Shown: piece by piece, positions 9,747 through 19,892 of the stretch
Position numbering within the stretch: the stretch's first letter is position 1
Layout: every line of letters starts with the position of its first letter
NCBI RefSeq assembly: GCF_000482465.1
Contig: NZ_KI519420.1
Coordinates: 1,245,106 to 1,309,105, forward strand
Length of the DNA: 64,000 bases
Direction of reading: 5' to 3'
Source: Runella limosa DSM 17973
Lineage (GTDB): Bacteria > Bacteroidota > Bacteroidia > Cytophagales > Spirosomataceae
The notes under the pieces: model-generated
What the model was told of the DNA's origin: nothing
Seen by the model: the letters and a program-made list of their open reading frames with translations, nothing else
Database searches by the model: none
Position numbers and translations under genes: made by a program

Positions 9747-11486
9747 ATGAACAACAAAATGAAAAAAATAATCTTTTCAATAGCAAGCATCATTCTTTTA
9801 TTAGCGGGATATGCCTGTAAAGATAGCTTTTTAGAGGTGCCTCCAACGGGCTCACTTGCGAAAGAACAACTTACCAGTAAAGCTGGTTTGGACGGAAGTT
9901 TAATTTCTGCGTACGCTCAATTGAGCGCATTAGGTCAAACCCACTCAGGGCCTTCAAACTGGCTGATTGGAAGTATCAGAGGGGGAGATGCCAACAAAGG
10001 TACTGACCCAGGGGATGGTTCTGAAATGAACCCTATCCAAACATTCCAATACAACTCGACGGATCCTGTAGCCGCCAACGTGTATGCAAGTTATTTTGAA
10101 GGTGTTTCGCGCGCTAATGCTGTGTTGGCTTTGTTGAAAGAAGCACAGCCAAGCGTAAAAGCGGAAGATATCAAGTTGATATCTGCGGAAGCACGTTTCT
10201 TGAGAGGCCATTTCTATTTCCAATTGAAAAGAAACTTCAACTTAGTACCTTATGTTGATGAAACTAAGAATCTTTCAAACGGAATCGACAAAGTGAAAAA
10301 CGATGTTGAGCTATGGCCAAAAATTGAGGATGATTTCAAAACTGCTTACAACGATTTGCCAGAAACATCATCTGCGGTTGGACGTGCCAACAAATGGGCC
10401 GCGGCTTCTTACTTGGCAAAAGTGTATTTGTATCAAAAGAAATATGCAGAAGCCAAAGCGTTGTTTGATTTAATCATTGCCAACGGTAAAACAACAGGTG
10501 GCAAAAAATATGCTTTGCTTCCTAAGTATTCAGATCTTTATCGTGTAGCAAATGACAACAATGCAGAGTCGGTGTTTGCAGTTCAGGCAACTGTTAAATC
10601 AGGAAATGGAAACAATGCCAACGCTGATTTGCAATTGAACTTTATTCAGGGGTCTGACCCAGGTACTTGCTGCGGGTTCTTCCAACCGTCGTTTGAATTC
10701 GTAAACTCGTTCCGTACCGATGCAAAAGGACTTCCACTTTTAGATGGTACTTACAATGCGCCAGCCAATGCGGTTAAAACGGACATGGGTATTAAGTCTG
10801 ACGTGGCTTTCACGCCAGATGCTGGAACATTAGATCCACGCTTAGACCACACAGTAGGCCGTAGAGGTATTCCATTCTTGGATTGGGGCCCACACACTGG
10901 TTTTAGCATGATTCGTAACCAACCAAACGGTGGACCATACTCTCCTAAAAAATACTTGTTTACCAAAGCTGAAAAAGCAGCGGGCTTGACTGAAACAGGA
11001 GGTTGGGGACACCAAACTTACAATGCTTACAACGTTACTATTATTCGTTTTGCTGACGTACTTTTAATGGCGGCTGAAGCTGAAATTGAAGTAGGATCTT
11101 TGGCTAAAGCACTCGAATATACCAACATGGTAAGAGGTAGAGCAACCAATGCGTCTGACTACGTAATGATTGATGGCAAACCTGCCGCTAATTATAAAAT
11201 TGCGTTGTACGATGCTTTCCCAACAAAAGAATATGCTCGGTCAGCAGTTCGCTTTGAAAGAAGAATTGAGCTAGGAATGGAAGGATACCGTTTCTATGAC
11301 TTGGTTCGTTGGGGCGAAGATGTAGCGGCTATTAATAAGTATCTCCAATACGATCAGGTATTGTTGCCTGGCGCATTAGGCGGTGCTAAATATGACGCTA
11401 AATATGCTTTGTTCCCTATACCTCAAGGCCAAATGGACTTGTTGAATAGCAAAGAACAAATCTTAAAACAAAACCCTGGCTACTAA
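9747..11486 (+). CDS. SusD-family nutrient-binding lipoprotein
   Basis: 579-residue surface lipoprotein (RagB/SusD family) that caps the SusC pore and binds substrate. The signal sequence leads to a Cys in AGYACKDSFLE, typical of SusD lipid attachment. Residues about 90-350 hold the TPR-like helices (AEARFLRGHFYFQLKRNFN) and the C-terminal family blocks NVTIIRFADVLLMAAEAE and ERRIELGMEGYRFYDLVRWG are clear. It starts 3 nt after the susC stop, so the two are co-transcribed. Specificity cannot be read from the sequence. Confidence 0.95.
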   Translation: MNNKMKKIIFSIASIILLLAGYACKDSFLEVPPTGSLAKEQLTSKAGLDGSLISAYAQLSALGQTHSGPSNWLIGSIRGGDANKGTDPGDGSEMNPIQTFQYNSTDPVAANVYASYFEGVSRANAVLALLKEAQPSVKAEDIKLISAEARFLRGHFYFQLKRNFNLVPYVDETKNLSNGIDKVKNDVELWPKIEDDFKTAYNDLPETSSAVGRANKWAAASYLAKVYLYQKKYAEAKALFDLIIANGKTTGGKKYALLPKYSDLYRVANDNNAESVFAVQATVKSGNGNNANADLQLNFIQGSDPGTCCGFFQPSFEFVNSFRTDAKGLPLLDGTYNAPANAVKTDMGIKSDVAFTPDAGTLDPRLDHTVGRRGIPFLDWGPHTGFSMIRNQPNGGPYSPKKYLFTKAEKAAGLTETGGWGHQTYNAYNVTIIRFADVLLMAAEAEIEVGSLAKALEYTNMVRGRATNASDYVMIDGKPAANYKIALYDAFPTKEYARSAVRFERRIELGMEGYRFYDLVRWGEDVAAINKYLQYDQVLLPGALGGAKYDAKYALFPIPQGQMDLLNSKEQILKQNPGY

Positions 11487-11509
11487 TCCTCGGTTATTTC
11501 TTGCAACTC

Positions 11510-11541
11510 AAAATCGGCAAGTCGTTCGACTTGCCGATTTT
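11510..11541 (+). terminator. Intrinsic terminator after susD
   Basis: Perfect 14-bp stem AAAATCGGCAAGTC/GACTTGCCGATTTT with a GTTC loop, followed by GTTTAAAT, 24 nt after the susD stop. It closes the SusCD operon and separates it from the VCBS lipoprotein gene. Confidence 0.8.
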
Positions 11542-11603
11542 GTTTAAATAGAACAGTCGTAATCTTGTATTTTTATCCAATCATTCACATAAAATCTGAG
11601 CGT

Positions 11604-14600
11604 ATGGTTGTCGCACGCCTTGCTGTTATTAGTTTGTTGGGTCTCTTCTTGTTGAGCTCTTGTAAAGACAAACCCCTCTTTTCGAAATTAGAAGTCAGTG
11701 ATACAGGCATCGACTTCTCGAACCGAATCGTTGAAAACGATACCCTGAATATTCTTGACTTTGAGTATGTCTATAATGGTGGGGGAGTTGGGATTGCGGA
11801 TATGAACGGCGATAGCTTACCCGATATTGTTTTTTCGGGAAACCAAGCCGATAGCCGTATTTACCTCAACAAAGGCAATATGAAGTTTGAGGATGTTAGT
11901 AAAAAAGCAGCATTTTCAAATCTAGGACGCTGGTGTTCGGGGGCAAGTTTGGTGGACATAAACGCCGATGGCCGCATGGATATTTATCTTACTGCCACCA
12001 CAAAAGGCGTAGAATCCCAACGTACTAATTTACTCTTTGTGAATCAGGGAAATGACAGCGACGGTGTACCTACATTCAAAGAAATGGCGCATGAGTACGG
12101 CATCGATGACCGTGGACATTCGATGAATGCCGCTTTCTTTGATTATGACAATGATGGAGACTTGGATTTGTACGTTTTGACGAATACCATCGAGAGCAAT
12201 CCCAATAAGTTTCACGAAAAACGCCGCGATGGCTCGTCGCCCACTACCGACCGCCTATACCGCTGCGATTGGCCTGAGGGCTCCAATCACCCTGTTTATA
12301 CCAACGTGTCGAAAGAAGCGGGTATTCAAATCGAAGGGTATGGGCTGGGGATTAACATTTGCGATTTTAACCGTGATGGATTCAAGGATATTTATATTAC
12401 GAATGATTACCTGACCGACGACTTGCTGTACATCAATAACGGAAACGGTACTTTTACCGACAAAGCGGCAGATTATTTTAAGCATACCAGCAACTCAGCC
12501 ATGGGAAATGACGTGGCTGATATCAACAATGATGGTCTCGTTGACATTGTGGCGGTGGATATGTTGCCCAAAGACAATGCCCGCAAAAAACGCCTCATGG
12601 GGCCCAATAGTTACCAAACGTACCTTAACAACGATTTGTTTGGTTTTACGCATCAATATGTTCGCAATACACTTCAACTTAATCTGGGAAATAAACCCAA
12701 TAGCAATGAGCCTGCTTTTGCCGAAATAAGTATGCTTTCTGACGTGGCAGAAACGGACTGGAGCTGGACACCTATGCTTGCTGATTTTGACCACGACGGT
12801 TTTCGTGACCTCATTATTACCAACGGTTTCCCAAGGGATGTGACCGACCGTGATTTTGGGCAGTTCAGGGCAGAAAGCAGTTCTATTGCGCCTAAAAGCT
12901 ATTTGTTGGGGGAAATTCCCATTGTTAAAATTCCTAATTACGCTTTTAAAAACAACGGTGATCTTACCTTCAAAGATGTTTCAGAAACATGGGGGCTAAA
13001 CCAAGCATCGTTTAGTAACGGTGCCGCTTATGCTGACCTCGACCGCGACGGTGACCTCGACCTCGTGAGCAACAACATCAATGATTCTGCTTTTGTATAT
13101 CGTAACAATTTGGTGGAATCTACACCCGAAAAAGCCCATTATTTGCGGGTCGTTTTCAAAGGGGAGGGATACAATCTCAACGGGCTTGGTGCTAAAATGA
13201 CGCTTTATTACGACGGGAATCATACCCAAGTGTATGAACATTCTCCGTACCGTGGTTATTTGTCAACGGTAGAGCCCGTAGCTCATTTTGGTTTGGGCGA
13301 TTACCAAACGATTGATTCTGCTACGGTCGTGTGGCCTAATGGAAAACAACAAGTGTTGAAAAACATTAAGGCTGACCAAGTTTTGACCGTATCGCAGTCG
13401 AACGCAACGCAAAACTATGTGGCGCCTGTGCGGAATCAGAGGTATTATTTTACGGATTTAAACGATTCTTTACACCTCAACTGGAAGCACGAAGAAGTAG
13501 AGTACATTGACTTTAACGTTCAAAAACTACTGCCTCATAAGCTTTCTCAATACCCACCAGCCGTATCGGCGGGCGATATTAACGGTGATGGCCTTGACGA
13601 TTTCTTTGTGGGCGGTTCGCGCCAGTACAAAGGGCGTTTCTTTTTACAAAATCCTTCGGGTAGCTTTGCCCTTGCCGACCTTTTGCCCGACAAAGAAGGA
13701 ATAGACAAAATATCAGAAGATTTGGGTACGTTGCTTTTTGATGCCGATGGCGACGGCGACAATGATTTATACATTGCAAGTGGTGGAAATGAATTACGTC
13801 CCAATGACTTGGGTTATCAAGACCGCCTCTACATCAACGACGGCAAAGGCCATTTTTCGCTTGCGCAAGGTGCGCTACCTGCATTACTAACCAGCAAGTC
13901 TTGCGTACGTGCGGCCGACTATGACCGTGATGGCGATTTGGACATGTTTGTTGCGGGGCGGGTCATTCCTGATCAGTATCCCGCGCCTACAAGTAGTTAT
14001 ATTTTACGTAATGATACCAAAGAAGGCTCGGTGAAGTTTACTGACGTGACAGCCCAAATTGCGCCTGCGCTGCAAAACCTTGGTCTTGCCTGTGATGCTC
14101 TTTGGACTGATGCAGACAATGACGGCTGGCTTGATTTGTTGATTGCGGGAGAATGGATGCCGTTGACTTTACTCAAAAACCAAAAAGGTAAATTCGACAT
14201 CTTACACTCCGAACTCGACACTAAAAAAGGATTTTGGGGAAGCTTAGTAGGCGCTGATTTCGACCACGATGGTGATACCGACTACATCGCAGGAAACCTT
14301 GGGCTGAATACCCTCAACAAAGCCTCTGACACCCATCCGTTGAGTATATTGGCGGGCGATTTTAACCAAGATGGTAGCTACGACGCCATTCCATTTGTGT
14401 ATTTCCCAAATCCCGAAAACCAGCTTGTCCGCGTGCCTTTTCATGGACGCGAAGACCTTATCAAGCAGTTTATTCAAACAAGAATGCGCTTTCAGAAATA
14501 CGCTGATTTTGTCAATGCAACGTTTGATAATATACTGACGGAAGAAGAACGTAAAAAAGCGCTGCAATTGGATGTTACCTATTGCCAATCTGTCTATATC

Positions 14601-15149
14601 GAAAATACAGGGAATGGAACATTCAAAACCAAGCCTCTACCAATATTAGCCCAAATCGCTCCAATTAACGGAATGATTGTTGAAGATTTTGATACCGATG
14701 GTTTCTTGGATGTTTTGTTGGTGGCCAACGATTTTGGAAATGAGACAAGCTCTGGCCGATACGATGCGTCTAATGGACTGTTGCTCAAAGGAAATGGTAA
14801 AGGCGATTTTACGCCAGTACTTCAAACTCAAACGGGCTTTTATGTACCGGGCAATGCCAAAGGATTGGCGCAGTTGACCAACAAAGCAGGGCGTAGAATT
14901 TTGATTGCTACGCAAAACCGTGGTTCATTGCGGAGTTTTGGCCAAAACGGTGCTTCGCTTAAATGGGTAGCACTACAACCCCACGATGCGTACGCGCTCA
15001 TTCGTGACAAAAAAGGAACGGTACGCCGCCAAGAACTTTATTATGGCGCTTCGTTTTTATCACAATCGGCGCGTAAGTTGGCACTAACGACACATGATGC
15101 TTCCGTCGAAATTGTTGATTTTCAAGGGAAGAAGCGGAAGGCTTTGTAG
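11604..15149 (+). CDS. Large VCBS/FG-GAP and ASPIC/UnbV repeat lipoprotein (CRTAC1-like)
   Basis: 1181-residue predicted surface lipoprotein. The lipobox LLSSC follows a hydrophobic signal. The protein has many FG-GAP/VCBS repeats with Asp-rich calcium-loop motifs (DYDNDGDLDLY, DADGDGDNDLY, DFDHDGDTDY), and an ASPIC/UnbV domain at about 525-595 (NGLGAKMTLYYDG...VWPNGKQQ) between the two repeat blocks. Proteins of this type are very often encoded next to SusC/SusD pairs in Cytophagales, but their function is not established; glycan binding or adhesion is inferred. I chose ATG 11604 before VVARLAVISLLGLFLLSSC; an in-frame TTG at 11565 would place non-signal residues first. Confidence 0.88.
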   Translation: MVVARLAVISLLGLFLLSSCKDKPLFSKLEVSDTGIDFSNRIVENDTLNILDFEYVYNGGGVGIADMNGDSLPDIVFSGNQADSRIYLNKGNMKFEDVSKKAAFSNLGRWCSGASLVDINADGRMDIYLTATTKGVESQRTNLLFVNQGNDSDGVPTFKEMAHEYGIDDRGHSMNAAFFDYDNDGDLDLYVLTNTIESNPNKFHEKRRDGSSPTTDRLYRCDWPEGSNHPVYTNVSKEAGIQIEGYGLGINICDFNRDGFKDIYITNDYLTDDLLYINNGNGTFTDKAADYFKHTSNSAMGNDVADINNDGLVDIVAVDMLPKDNARKKRLMGPNSYQTYLNNDLFGFTHQYVRNTLQLNLGNKPNSNEPAFAEISMLSDVAETDWSWTPMLADFDHDGFRDLIITNGFPRDVTDRDFGQFRAESSSIAPKSYLLGEIPIVKIPNYAFKNNGDLTFKDVSETWGLNQASFSNGAAYADLDRDGDLDLVSNNINDSAFVYRNNLVESTPEKAHYLRVVFKGEGYNLNGLGAKMTLYYDGNHTQVYEHSPYRGYLSTVEPVAHFGLGDYQTIDSATVVWPNGKQQVLKNIKADQVLTVSQSNATQNYVAPVRNQRYYFTDLNDSLHLNWKHEEVEYIDFNVQKLLPHKLSQYPPAVSAGDINGDGLDDFFVGGSRQYKGRFFLQNPSGSFALADLLPDKEGIDKISEDLGTLLFDADGDGDNDLYIASGGNELRPNDLGYQDRLYINDGKGHFSLAQGALPALLTSKSCVRAADYDRDGDLDMFVAGRVIPDQYPAPTSSYILRNDTKEGSVKFTDVTAQIAPALQNLGLACDALWTDADNDGWLDLLIAGEWMPLTLLKNQKGKFDILHSELDTKKGFWGSLVGADFDHDGDTDYIAGNLGLNTLNKASDTHPLSILAGDFNQDGSYDAIPFVYFPNPENQLVRVPFHGREDLIKQFIQTRMRFQKYADFVNATFDNILTEEERKKALQLDVTYCQSVYIENTGNGTFKTKPLPILAQIAPINGMIVEDFDTDGFLDVLLVANDFGNETSSGRYDASNGLLLKGNGKGDFTPVLQTQTGFYVPGNAKGLAQLTNKAGRRILIATQNRGSLRSFGQNGASLKWVALQPHDAYALIRDKKGTVRRQELYYGASFLSQSARKLALTTHDASVEIVDFQGKKRKAL

Positions 15150-15153
15150 AAGA

Positions 15154-15193
15154 ATTTCCGTCGGTTAATCGTTCAAGATTAACTGACGGAAAT
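15154..15193. terminator. Hairpin between convergent genes
   Basis: 17-bp stem with one G-T pair (arms 15154-15170 and 15177-15193, core TTTCCGTCGGTTAATC) and a 6-nt loop. It lies just after the VCBS gene stop and before the convergent ABC exporter gene. It is a probable bidirectional terminator; the flanking T-tracts are short. Confidence 0.6.
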
Positions 15194-15220
15194 AACTATA
15201 CGTCAACCAGATAAACTTTG

Positions 15221-17217
15221 TTAGGCAGCCAACGAAAGAGGCTGTTCAAATGCTTTTTCACGTACTTCAGTGCCGTGCTGCGACGCCCAAAGTTGATAAT
15301 AGGCTTCTCTTTTTGCGAGTAACTCAAGGTGGCGTCCTTCTTCAATTACTTTGCCAGACTCTACCACCACAATTTTATTGGCGTTCATAATGGTACTGAG
15401 GCGATGGGCAATAATGATAACCGTTCTTTCTTCTTGGCGTAGCCGCTGCACCATCGCTTGAACTGAACGCTCCGAAAGAGAATCCAAAGAAGAAGTAGCT
15501 TCATCTAAAATGAGTATTTCTGGATTTCGTGTTGAGGCACAACGCTCACCAATTGCCGAAGGCTTTGATTACTAATGTGTTTGATGTCATAGTCACCAAT
15601 AAAAATCGCACCCGACTGGAGCGGGTAAATATTTTGCAAAAGCGATAACATCGTCGATTTACCCGAACCACTTTCGCCCACAATCGCCGTAATACTTCCT
15701 TTGGGAATCGTGAGATCAAGTTGGTCAAACACTTGGACGCGTGTCCCGTAACGAAACGACACCTGTTGAAACCGAATGTCACTGACCATCGTGGGAGTGA
15801 GGTCAATTTTATTTTCAGAAACTTCACGTTCCAAATCCAAGATTTCAAAAAGGCGGTCGGCGGCGATAAGCGCATCCTGTACAACCCGATTGGTACCAAT
15901 AAGGCTACTCGCAGGACCTGTAAAATAGCCAATAAGCGCATAAAAAGACAACAATTCGCCAGGGGTGAGTTCTTTGTCTAATACAAATCCCGACCCCGCC
16001 CAAAGCAAAAGAATCGTAAACAAACGAGACACCAATTCCGAAGCTGTACCCGACCAAACGGAGTTTTGGGCCGACGTAAAAATAGTCCCCAATAAACGCA
16101 CAAATCGGGTTTCGGTTTTGATATTGGCAAATGCCTCTAAACCAAAACGTTTGATAGTTCCCATGGCATTCAGCGACTCGACCAATTGTGATTCGAGGTC
16201 GGCGCTTTTTTCCATCAATTGCCGTTGGTGCTTTTTATTGAGTCGGTTCACAACCCAATAATTGAGGGCGTAAAACGGGACAATCGCCATCATAATCAAC
16301 GCCAATTTCCAATCGTACGTAAACATCATCCCAAATGAAAACAGAACGATAAACACATTGACGACCAACGTAAGCGCTGTATCGTTGATAAAGGCCCGAA
16401 TTTTGACGGCATCATTGATTCGCGAAATAATTTCCCCTACTCGCATCGTATCAAAGAACGATTGGGGGAGCTTCATTAGGTGTTTATAATACCCCAAAAT
16501 CAACTGAGCATCAATCCGTTGACCCGTACGTAGGGCAAAGAACGTTTTCATGGAACCAATGACCAACTGCAACAACAAAATCAAAATCATGCTTACACTC
16601 AGCAAATTGAGCAAATTACGATTGCCTTCTACCAGTACATTATCGACGATTTTTTGCATATACACCGAAGAAGAAAGCCCCAACACAGTGTATATCAACG
16701 CCCCAAAAAGCGCCTGAATCATCACCGATTTATGGGGCTGAATTAACTGCCAAAATCGCCCAAGCACAGATTCTTTGGTATTGCCAGTTTCAAAGGTTTC
16801 ATCGGGTAAAAGTAACACCAATACTCCCGACCAAATCTGCTGAAATTCGTCGTGCGTTTTCTTCTCAAATTTGCCAAAGGCAGGGTCCATCACCACCACG
16901 TGCTTATTGGTCACTTCATAAATAACAACATAGTGATGTAGCCGCTCTTGAATAATCACGTGGGCAATAGCGGGCATCGGGATTTTCAATAAACTTTCAA
17001 ATTTTCCCTTTACCCCTTTTGCCTGAAAACCAAGCTTTTGAGCCGCTTCTATCATTCCCAACACATTCGTTCCTTTTTTGTCGGTACAGGCATATTGGCG
17101 AATGCGAGCAATGGGCAAAATTAACTGATAATGAGCTGCTATCGAGACCAAACACGCTGCCCCACAGTCGGTAATATCGTGTTGTTTAACTTCCGTCTTT
17201 TTCTTTCTTGAAAACAT
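15221..17217 (-). pseudogene. C39-peptidase ABC exporter, broken: signature segment deleted and frame shifted
   Basis: Peptidase-containing ABC transporter that would cleave double-glycine leaders and export the peptides. The 5' part (15505-17217, 570 codons) has a C39 peptidase domain with Cys18 (DITDCGAACL), His95 (HHYVVIY) and Asp111 (MDPA). A six-helix membrane domain and Walker A (GESGSGKST, 514-522) follow, and the reading reaches the Q-loop (VVPQ) and then stops. Another frame resumes from about 15529 with RNPEILILDEATSSLD (Walker B) and the His-switch AHRLST, ending at 15221. The roughly 70-80 residues normally between these points, including LSGGQ, are missing and the frame is shifted. 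ATG 17217 is preferred over 17250. It is followed in the same direction from the HlyD gene. As read here it cannot make a normal transporter. Confidence 0.88.
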
Positions 17218-17240
17218 GGCTGTTGTGATTTTGAGGTTTA

Positions 17241-17285
17241 GACTTTCCAAGTTTGGTAATAATCGTAATCAAAACTTGGAAAGTC
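17241..17285. repeat. 45-nt hairpin repeat, copy 1
   Basis: GACTTTCCAAGTTTGG...AACTTGGAAAGTC: inverted arms of about 13 bp around AATAATCGTAATC. It lies between the ABC and HlyD genes, preceded by GATTTTGAGGTTTAGAC, which is also found before copy 2. Confidence 0.85.
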
Positions 17286-17313
17286 TTGAATTGTCGTGGG
17301 ATTTTGAGGTTTA

Positions 17314-17358
17314 GACCTTCCAAGTTTGGTAATGGATGTATTCACAACTTGGAAGGTC
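17314..17358. repeat. 45-nt hairpin repeat, copy 2
   Basis: GACCTTCCAAGTTTGG...CAACTTGGAAGGTC with the loop changed to AATGGATGTATT. The arm variants between copies are compensatory (C-G here replaces T-A of copy 1), as expected if the fold matters or if copies spread as palindromic units. Confidence 0.85.
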
Positions 17359-17369
17359 ATTTGGATTTA

Positions 17370-17414
17370 GACCTTCCAAATTTGGTAATAATCGTAATCA
17401 AAACTTGGAAGGTC
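17370..17414. repeat. 45-nt hairpin repeat, copy 3, overlapping the HlyD gene end
   Basis: GACCTTCCAAATTTGG...AAACTTGGAAGGTC. The HlyD stop codon (17398-17400) and its last codons (RPSKF) lie inside this copy, so the repeat supplies the protein C-terminus. Confidence 0.85.
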
Positions 17415-18587
17415 TGATGGTGGGGGCTTTTGGATTGAGCCAATCGTCGGCTTTGTCGTACAGTAGGTCAAAAAGGCTGCGTTCGGTCACAATAAAATGG
17501 GTTCGAAGAGTCATTCCCTTTTTAAGTTGTCCTACATATCCATTGGGTAAAGACAAATGGGTTTGCAGCAACCAACACTTCACTTTGAAGAAAGGTTGCT
17601 GGTTTTCCGCTACGTTCAAATCGTTTGAAATTTCCTGAATCACCCCTTCGGCAAACCCCCACTGATTGTAATCAAACGCATCCAGTTGCATTCTTGCTTT
17701 CATGCCTTTGTGCAGTAAACCAATGTCTTTGGGTGCTACATAGCACTCCACGATGAGGTTAGAGTCAGGAGAGATTATTCCCAGTAGTTCCCCTGATTGG
17801 AGGTAACTTCCAGCATATTTTCCTATCCACTGGTGTATATGCCCTTCCACAGGCGCTTTTATGGTATATAGTTCGCGTTCTTGGAGGTATTGGCGTTCTT
17901 GGGCTTTCAGTTCTTCCACCGCCATTTGGTGTTGCATGAGTGCCGTTTGCCACTCACTTGGCGCTCAAAGGCCGTTTGATACTGCGCCTGTACGCTCTCG
18001 TAAGCAAAAGCTTTATCTTCTACGTCGAGGGCAGCGACTACTTTTTCGTCGAGTAGTTTTTGGTTGATGTCCCACTCTCGTTTACGCTTTCGCTGCATTT
18101 GTAGATTTTCAGTCATTGCCCAGCGAAATTGCTCGTATTGTTGACGATACAACGGCGACCCCAGATTCGACAGTAATTTAAGGCTTTGTTTATCTAACTG
18201 AACCAGTTCCCTCAAATCGCTGATATACAACTCTTTTTCGCGTTTTTGTGTCCGATTAAGGCGTAGCTTAGTGTCCAGCATATCCGTTTGCAAACGTAGT
18301 AGAGGTTGTCCAAGTTTAACCCGCTGATTGTCCCGAACATATACCTGCGCGACTGTCCCAGCCACTAATGATTTCAATTCGTTACGCTCGGCAGCGGGGC
18401 GTATCATTCCCGTGCTTTGTACCGACACGTCCACCTTAATAAATGGCAAACTCCCCAACGCCAGCACCAACGCTAACAAAACCAATACATAAATCAGTTG
18501 GCTGCGAACAGTGACTTTGGGTAGATAGGCTTCGGCCGTAAAAGGAGCGATTTCGGCGGGAGGTAATTGTAAAGGTTTCATGGGCAT
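17398..18587 (-). pseudogene. HlyD-family membrane fusion protein with 1-nt frameshift
   Basis: Periplasmic adaptor partner of the C39 exporter. The N-terminal part (18587 to about 17954) has a membrane anchor (LIYVLVLLALVLALGSL), the lipoyl-like start (VAGTVAQVYVRDNQRVKLGQ) and a long coiled coil. After AFERQVS the frame is lost and runs to a stop at 17907. The other frame continues with WQTALMQHQMAVEELKAQ, the second lipoyl half (IKAPVEGHIHQW) and a beta-barrel domain to 17398. One missing nucleotide near 17953-17954 explains the break. It lies upstream of the exporter gene on the same strand. Either a real disabling mutation or a sequencing error; the rest of the protein is well conserved. 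Confidence 0.85.
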
Positions 18588-18599
18588 TTAAGTTTTTTA

Positions 18600-18639
18600 C
18601 AAAAATGCACTCCGTCTTTACCTCTTTTCAACAACTTTT
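18600..18639 (-). promoter_or_regulatory. Promoter of the HlyD-exporter operon
   Basis: On the reverse strand TTG (within GTTGTTGAAAA) is followed after 21 nt by CATTTTTG, one base from the Bacteroidetes -7 consensus TAnnTTTG. The -33 side contains the 15-mer TTTTCAACAACTTTT (+ strand, 18625-18639) that recurs exactly at 22096-22110. Confidence 0.5.
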
Positions 18640-18878
18640 CTGACTAATTTATGAAGAAAGGTTATAATGTTTTCAACAACGCCACTACCCCATTAATCAA
18701 CATATGTAATAAAATAGGCCACAGAATATTCTGATATTTTACAAATAATGTCTCACAACAAAAACGTAAAAATTGTGAAGAAGATGAACTGAAAAAGTTG
18801 CCCAGAAACGATAACTTTTCTTTATCTTGGCGATTAAGAAAGTATAACCGAGAATTAAGTCAATGAAAAAGGCATCAA

Positions 18879-19034
18879 TCATGTCTCTCCCGTTATGCCA
18901 CCTATTGCTGCAAAAATATTGGATATTACTATTGACAATACTGCCATATAGGCTATTATCAACAACATAGAGATTTTTTCAAAAAATGGATTATTCTTGT
19001 CATTACTTATCCATTTAAATAAAAATACTAAATA
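18879..19034 (-). pseudogene. Possible remnant of a small membrane protein
   Basis: An open frame of about 51 codons between stops at 19035 and 18879 reads YLVFLFKWISNDKNNPFFE, then a hydrophobic helix (MLLIIAYMAVLSIVISN). It has no good start codon. It could be the tail of a degraded immunity-type or CPBP-like membrane protein; no family is recognised. Confidence 0.25.
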
Positions 19035-19142
19035 TTATTCTTTTTTGAAAAACCAAAAAAAGTATCCAGTGGAATTAAGTTTACACAAAAAAATTTCTTT
19101 ATTAAATATTTTATTATGTCAATTTACATACTATCAATATAT

Positions 19143-19826
19143 TTAGCTATTAACAAAGTAAAGTTGAACCAAAAATGCGATAGTACGCAGTAAAAAAAAA
19201 CCGTATTTCAGTCGAATGAAGCCTAAAAATATTCCTCCTAAAAACTGAGCCGTTAGTAGTACATGGAAAAGAATTAATGGTGTTTTTCTGTAATCAAAGT
19301 TTGTAAGATGAATTAAAGAAAAGGCAAATACAATAGAATAAAAAATAACAAAATAGTATCTTTTATAAACGTTTCTTAAAAACTGATTAGAAAATAAAAA
19401 TGAAGATATACTTATAAGAAATATACTAAATAAAATTGGAAACTTTGAATTAAAATTAACTATAATAACTTCAAAAACGAATAGTATGCCACAGACGATA
19501 GAGGATAAACATGCAACAATGCTCCATCTTGGACTTGCTAAATGAGAGCGAAAAATAACCTCTTCGACAAACGGAACCGCTAAACATATCAAAAATAAAT
19601 TTTCAAAAAAATCAGTTTTCGTGTTTAACTTATTAGAATTTTCAGGTAGTAATCCATAATAATTCAATACAGCAAGGGCTGCAATTACAGGAAATAAAAA
19701 GATAATTTCCCACAAATAATATATAAAAACGCTAAGTGCCCTCTCTTTGACCGTTTTGTTACTATCATAAATAGTCGGTGAAGGTTTATGAATAAAAAGC
19801 GATAAATCTTTTATATAGTACAACAT
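19143..19826 (-). CDS. CPBP-family intramembrane metalloprotease
   Basis: 227-residue polytopic membrane protein of the CAAX-protease/bacteriocin-processing (Abi) family. It has a motif EEVIFR in a membrane helix (FVEEVIFRSHL, about 85-95) and a second motif F-x3-H (FSLIHLTNF). There are about six hydrophobic segments. The C-terminal metal-ligand motif is weak (FHVLLTAQFLGG). Family members next to bacteriocin genes are often linked to immunity or peptide maturation, which fits the neighbours here, but the role is inferred. It is AT-rich compared with the flanking metabolic genes. Confidence 0.75.
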   Translation of the reverse strand: MLYYIKDLSLFIHKPSPTIYDSNKTVKERALSVFIYYLWEIIFLFPVIAALAVLNYYGLLPENSNKLNTKTDFFENLFLICLAVPFVEEVIFRSHLASPRWSIVACLSSIVCGILFVFEVIIVNFNSKFPILFSIFLISISSFLFSNQFLRNVYKRYYFVIFYSIVFAFSLIHLTNFDYRKTPLILFHVLLTAQFLGGIFLGFIRLKYGFFLLRTIAFLVQLYFVNS

Positions 19827-19854
19827 AAAATGAGTAATGAAAAATGGAAATAGA

Positions 19855-19877
19855 CCCCCATAACAAGAGTATGGGGG
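19855..19877 (-). terminator. Hairpin after the bacteriocin gene remnant
   Basis: CCCCCATA/TATGGGGG stem (8 bp) with a 7-nt loop, 16 nt beyond the remnant stop on the reverse strand. There is no long T-tract, so termination is only likely. Confidence 0.5.
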
Positions 19878-19892
19878 TGCTGATTTAATTAT

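Larger units (their letters stand above)
18588..19142. other. Intergenic stretch between HlyD and CPBP genes
   Basis: AT-rich, 555 bp. It holds the HlyD promoter, one degenerate membrane-protein reading frame (18879-19034) and a possible IS end near 19084. I see no intact gene. Confidence 0.5.

Noticed and set aside
17241..17414. CRISPR array
   Set aside because: Three near-identical palindromic units with short unequal gaps, no spacers of constant length and no cas genes; better described as REP-like hairpins.
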